DNA of 64,000 nt from Paragyromitra xinjiangensis (Eukaryota; Ascomycota; Pezizomycetes; Pezizales; Discinaceae), in the NCBI GenBank assembly GCA_038503065.1, contig JBCAMK010000007.1:248001-312000 (forward strand), read 5' to 3'. Position 1 is the first letter of the stretch. Every line of letters starts with the position of its first letter. Under the pieces are notes generated by a model. That model saw only the letters and a program-made list of their open reading frames with translations, was not told the DNA's origin and did no database searches. Both the position numbers and the translations under genes were made by a program. Of the stretch, positions 60,436 through 64,000 are shown in pieces.

Positions 60436-63360
60436 GGACCGATTCAGTGGCCAGCATCTGTCCACACTCCCTCTTTCCGTTGACAGGGCTGAATTGTGGG
60501 GTAAAGGGGAAATTTATGGCGCTTGCATGCGAGGGGTGTGTATGCACCGTGTTAAACACACCACGGGAGATGGGAGCGGATCTGGTTATACAAGACCTGG
60601 ATTACTTGATTTTCCTTGAGCAAATCTGGGGCATGCGCCTGGTAGCCGTTGCCAGTTTCCAATTCATGTTCTTTTTTCTTTCTTTTTCTTCTTCCTTTTT
60701 CCTCCCCTGTTTCCTTCTAATACTTTTTTTCTCTTTAAAATTCCTCTTCCTATGGTTTTGGAGTTTCTAGGTTACGAGAACGCAGATTAGAAAGGGTGGA
60801 CTTCCGTTTTATTTATTCTATCTAAAGATTTGATGCATACATGGGATAGAGGAGTAATTAAAGAAGCCACTTATTGTGAGATTAAACTTTTGAAGCATAT
60901 GATGTAATATTAGTTAGTTTCCACATACTCTGCGGTGATGTATACGAGGTCCCTGTTGATCAAATCGGTTTCCTTTGATAGATTACTGCTTATCGTTTGA
61001 CGCTATCTTAGCAGGTGGCCTTTTTTTCCCCTGGTCAGCACTGCGTTGTTAGTGTACGCGATCCGAAGATTGCTCTCACTCGGTGGCGGTCACTTTTTTC
61101 CCCACCGACCCAGCTCATGAGCGATAACCAAAATCATCGTAAAGGCGACTGTCGCCTCCAGCAACACTTACAATTCGTCGGTTCTTGAGCGGGTGCTGCG
61201 GCCACATCGCTTTAGCCTCCTCGTCGACGTCTGGCTTGCAGCATCTTCCATGCAGACGACGAATCATGTACCCCAGAATTCCTCCAGACCTCAACATTAG
61301 TCTTCGTCTTTGTATCCGCGACGAGACACCAAGATATCACAATCTTTTGGGCCAGTCCAGTTTGCAAACGAACACCTGTTCATCAGCCCTCCTGCATGCT
61401 CCAAGCGCAACGAATCTGGCACGTTCACGTATGCGAGTGATTCTGACATAGGGCCTGGACAATTTTTAGTTCAGTACCCCATTTGGTCCTCGCTGTCGTT
61501 TCCGGACGTGAAATCGCAAGGGTAGCAATTTGGCGTTTGATCCCTGGTCCCTTTCACTAGGTCAATGACTTCAAATGCAATCTAGGTAAGGTTCGATTTG
61601 CAAATCCCCGTTAAGCATGCCAGTTTCTAGCGCAATTTTGACGACTTCGTCGATCATCTGCTCCGCGCCGCTTGTTTGTGCGCTTGTTTTTACGGTCCTC
61701 CCCACGTAGAGCCTTGTACATTCCTTCTTGTGCAGGCTATAAAAAACGAACGGTCATCCATCATGCCAACGCATCAATGCATCGTCTCCTAATTTGTTTC
61801 TGCCTATATTGTCAATTGGAAGCTTCTATCTCGAATTTGCTATTATTATTATTATTTTAGTTCCTCCGCATAGAGCAGAAGCTTTCGGTAAAGCAACCAG
61901 TAGGTCAAACTCGTAAACATCTTGTTTCGTTTCACCGTGGATACGTTGGCTATGCCATGTTCCTGCCGACGCCATTGTTCCCAAAGCATCTCCCTTCTTG
62001 ACAAAGTTGCGTTGAGAACGGAAAGACGAATCACGATTTCTGAATGGCTTCGGCTATTCATAGACTGTACCCTATCAAGAACAATGCAACATGCTTGGTC
62101 CAAAACGACGGGGAAGTTCGTCAACGCTGTACAATGCGGCAAGCCTCAATCGAACGAATCGATCATCATGATAGTCGAGCTCCCACTTCAAACTCTCCCT
62201 GGGAAAATTGCAGCCCGTCCCACTTCTGGGCAACAGGACAGCAATTTAGTAGGTTTGTATTTGCAGTGTCACACATAGGTGGGGAAGATGCTCTTCTCTC
62301 TTTATTCCTCTCGGTGCGTCTAAACATGTTCAGGAGTAGCGAATTGAGGTATTAGCAACGATCCTTGGACAGCCGGCATGGCATGAGAGGCTTACTAAAC
62401 ACAGATGAGTCCCAATATTGCCACTTCACCCGAGCATGTTTTGATGAATTTTCGTTTCGATGCCAGCTACCAATTTTTTTTCTCCTAGGGACCCCTCCTC
62501 TGCCTTTCCCGCTTCCGCTGACGTAGAAAAACAAAGCGGACGAGAAAGAGGCGTCACGAGAGGCATTGCAGTACACCGATGATAGGAATTGGAGGCCAGG
62601 GTGGATGAAGGTTGACACGATAGCGGCACACTTGAAAAAACACAAGGTATCATTCGATCAAATATCATACCTATTTAACGCATCAACTTATTCGGATCTT
62701 CTTTGAGCTTCTATTCGCTAGTGAATTATAGATTTCCTCCTTCCCGGATCAGCTCTTCACTGTAAGTGAAGAGATATGAGACTCAATCCCCGCACCCAGG
62801 TACTATAATACCGCCCTCGTGTTCTCCCTGGATGAGTTAGACGATCCACCCACCGCCAGCTCAGTTTTGTCCCGTTTCTTCAAACCAGATACATTTATCC
62901 TTCTACCTTCCCACCTTCAGCACTTGCACCATTTCGTGCAGGATCGTTTCAAGTCAAGAGGAAACTTCAAGTTCCAGCACACAGCTGCGTCCAAACCCAA
63001 CCCGTCACTGAAGGCAGAAAACCGATTGGCAAAGGAAGCCCGAGAACCAGTCCTCCCATCAATTGCGTGAACAAGACGTAGTCAGGGATCTGTGTTTTCG
63101 CATACTGCATCCCTTCTATCGTTTTGTAGAGAAATCTCGATCACACTCGTCATAAATCTCCACACGTCTAAATCCAAACAGTTTTAAGCCTAGGATGTAT
63201 TACATTCTCTACCTCTCCAGTGAGTTTGTCCGATTTTTAAGACCAACATTCAATCCTAAGATCCCTCGCATCTTTCCAGCTAAAGATACTCTCGGCTTTC
63301 CCTTTTTCGAATTTGTGGTCAAATTTACAATTAAATGCTAACTGAGGGTTTTTGAAACAG
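60436..63360. other. 2.9-kb segment between the two dsRBD exons, with coding-like pieces
   Basis: No conserved gene recognised. Two plus-strand pieces look protein-like: 62533-62646, opened by a CGTAG acceptor and closed by a GTATCA donor (QYTDDRNWRPGWMKVDTIAA), and about 62800-63069 (VLSRFFKPDTFILLPSHLQ, then KSRGNFKFQHTAASKPNPSL). They could be exons of the dsRBD gene, of another gene, or of inserted DNA; I found no splice that joins all of them in one frame. A frame at 61310-61525 is of the same doubtful kind. Confidence 0.4.
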
Positions 63361-63788
63361 GTCTCTGCCGACGTCGTCGATGGTCAGACCCACACTACGA
63401 ATCTTATCAGTATCCGAATGGATTCACCTGCACTGTACGCGTCAATGGCCGGGAATACCAGTCGGAGTCGATCCTTGACACAGAGGTCCTTGCACGCGAA
63501 GCGGCAGCAATGCGCGCTTATTTGTTTTGTCGGAATTTTTCCGTCAATGACGGAGCGCATCCTGGTCCCAACGCCATGGCTACTATGGGAGTTCCCCAGT
63601 CACAGACTGCAGCTGTCGGAGTTGCCAGCATGACGGGAGCGAATCGTGGATACACTATGGGTAACGGAAATGGGTATGCCACTGGCCCACTTCCTAGCCA
63701 AGGCGGCATGCCAATGGACAATGGCTCCAACAGAATGGTTACCTCCCAAGGTGTCATTGTTGTGGGCCATTCGCAGGTTGGGATGTGA
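63361..63788 (+). CDS. Second dsRBD exon (C-terminal part of a dsRNA-binding protein)
   Basis: Following an AAACAG acceptor at 63360, the frame reads LCRRRRWSDPHYESYQYPNG, FTCTVRVNGREYQSE and EVLAREAAAMRAYLFCRNFS, a full dsRBD with helix 1, three strands and helix 2. A Gly/Met/Ser-rich tail follows (MGVPQSQTAAVG, MGNGNGYATGPLPSQGG) to the TGA at 63786-63788. The exon starts in mid-codon, so an upstream exon must exist. Phase fits the weak donor at 60425, which would give a 246-aa two-dsRBD protein but needs a 2936-nt intron. A nearer first exon was not found. Tandem dsRBD proteins with exactly this second-domain style occur in other ascomycetes, to my recollection. Confidence 0.7.
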
Positions 63789-64000
63789 CTGTGACTGTGA
63801 TTCTCTTGCATTCGTGGGATGCTAGCTTTTTTTCTTTTTCCTTTCTTCAACACTTTCTATCTTTATGGTGTGGTGTTTTTCGGGTCATTCTTTACCATCG
63901 GCATATTTTAGGTCGTTCAGTCGTTTTGCAGCTAAATCCTGACCCCATACATCTTGTTTTCTTACTTTCTAAGTTTTCGTGTCTAACTTCCCTCGTTCCT

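Noticed and set aside
60353..60770. Frames after the first dsRBD, including a Phe/Leu-rich tail
   Set aside because: The hydrophobic run comes from a T/C-rich 3' tract (60670-60760), more like an untranslated region than a membrane span.
61845..61860. TTATTATTATTATT microsatellite
   Set aside because: A short simple repeat of no evident function.

Overview
The window reads as nuclear DNA of a filamentous ascomycete (Pezizomycotina). A Leotiomycetes-type fungus is my best guess, but the window alone does not prove it. The evidence is as follows: genes are broken by many short GT..AG introns (mostly 50-140 nt); the families are typically fungal (multi-exon hybrid histidine kinase, DUF7918 protein, siderophore-type GNAT acyltransferase, ankyrin proteins with membrane segments); a mitochondrial calcium uniporter and an intron-bearing polyubiquitin gene are present; and several inverted-repeat elements differ between arms almost only by transitions, as expected from RIP or methyl-C deamination. 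I recognise no tRNA, rRNA, CRISPR or bacterial-type operon.

Layout. 95-4403 (-): nine-exon hybrid histidine kinase. 4404-7288: gene-poor, with one doubtful 72-aa ORF. 7289-8860 (-): metal-dependent amidohydrolase. 8861-12082: gene-poor, with two hairpin elements. 12083-14875 (-): 930-aa membrane protein with a long disordered head. 14876-18637: gene-poor. 18638-20187 (-): DUF7918 protein. 21440-22296 (+) and 22732-23185 (-): two small spliced unknowns. 24067-26800 (-): MFS transporter with a spliced N-terminal extension. 26801-29164: gene-poor. 29165-33958 (-): 1580-aa secretory-pathway/membrane protein with about 13 ankyrin repeats. 36446-37556 (-): F-box protein. 37983-38206: long inverted-repeat element. 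39812-40712 (+): relic of a kinase/ankyrin gene. 41550-42355 (+): DUF985-type cupin. 43085-44671 (+): mitochondrial calcium uniporter. 47318-48067 (-): membrane protein. 48332-49655 (-): siderophore-type acyltransferase. 50748-52028 (-): polyubiquitin with five units. 52029-57768: gene-poor with decayed reading frames. 57769-58486 (+): possible spliced unknown. 59972-63788 (+): two double-stranded-RNA-binding domains separated by 2.9 kb, either one gene with a very long intron or two loci.

The genes do not form an obvious pathway or cluster. They look like independent housekeeping and accessory genes separated by long decayed intergenic tracts. Well-conserved single genes (uniporter, polyubiquitin, cupin, MFS, kinase) alternate with tracts carrying hairpin elements, fragments of kinase/ankyrin genes and a repeated palindromic octamer. 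Most genes lie on the minus strand. For most spliced genes I checked that exon lengths sum to an intact frame; places where this is uncertain are stated.

I did not find a clearly new multi-gene system. The most interesting signals are the 90-bp inverted repeat whose arms differ by 18 transitions and one transversion, the excess of the octamer TACATGTA, the split dsRBD locus, and the signal-peptide/multi-TM/ankyrin protein.
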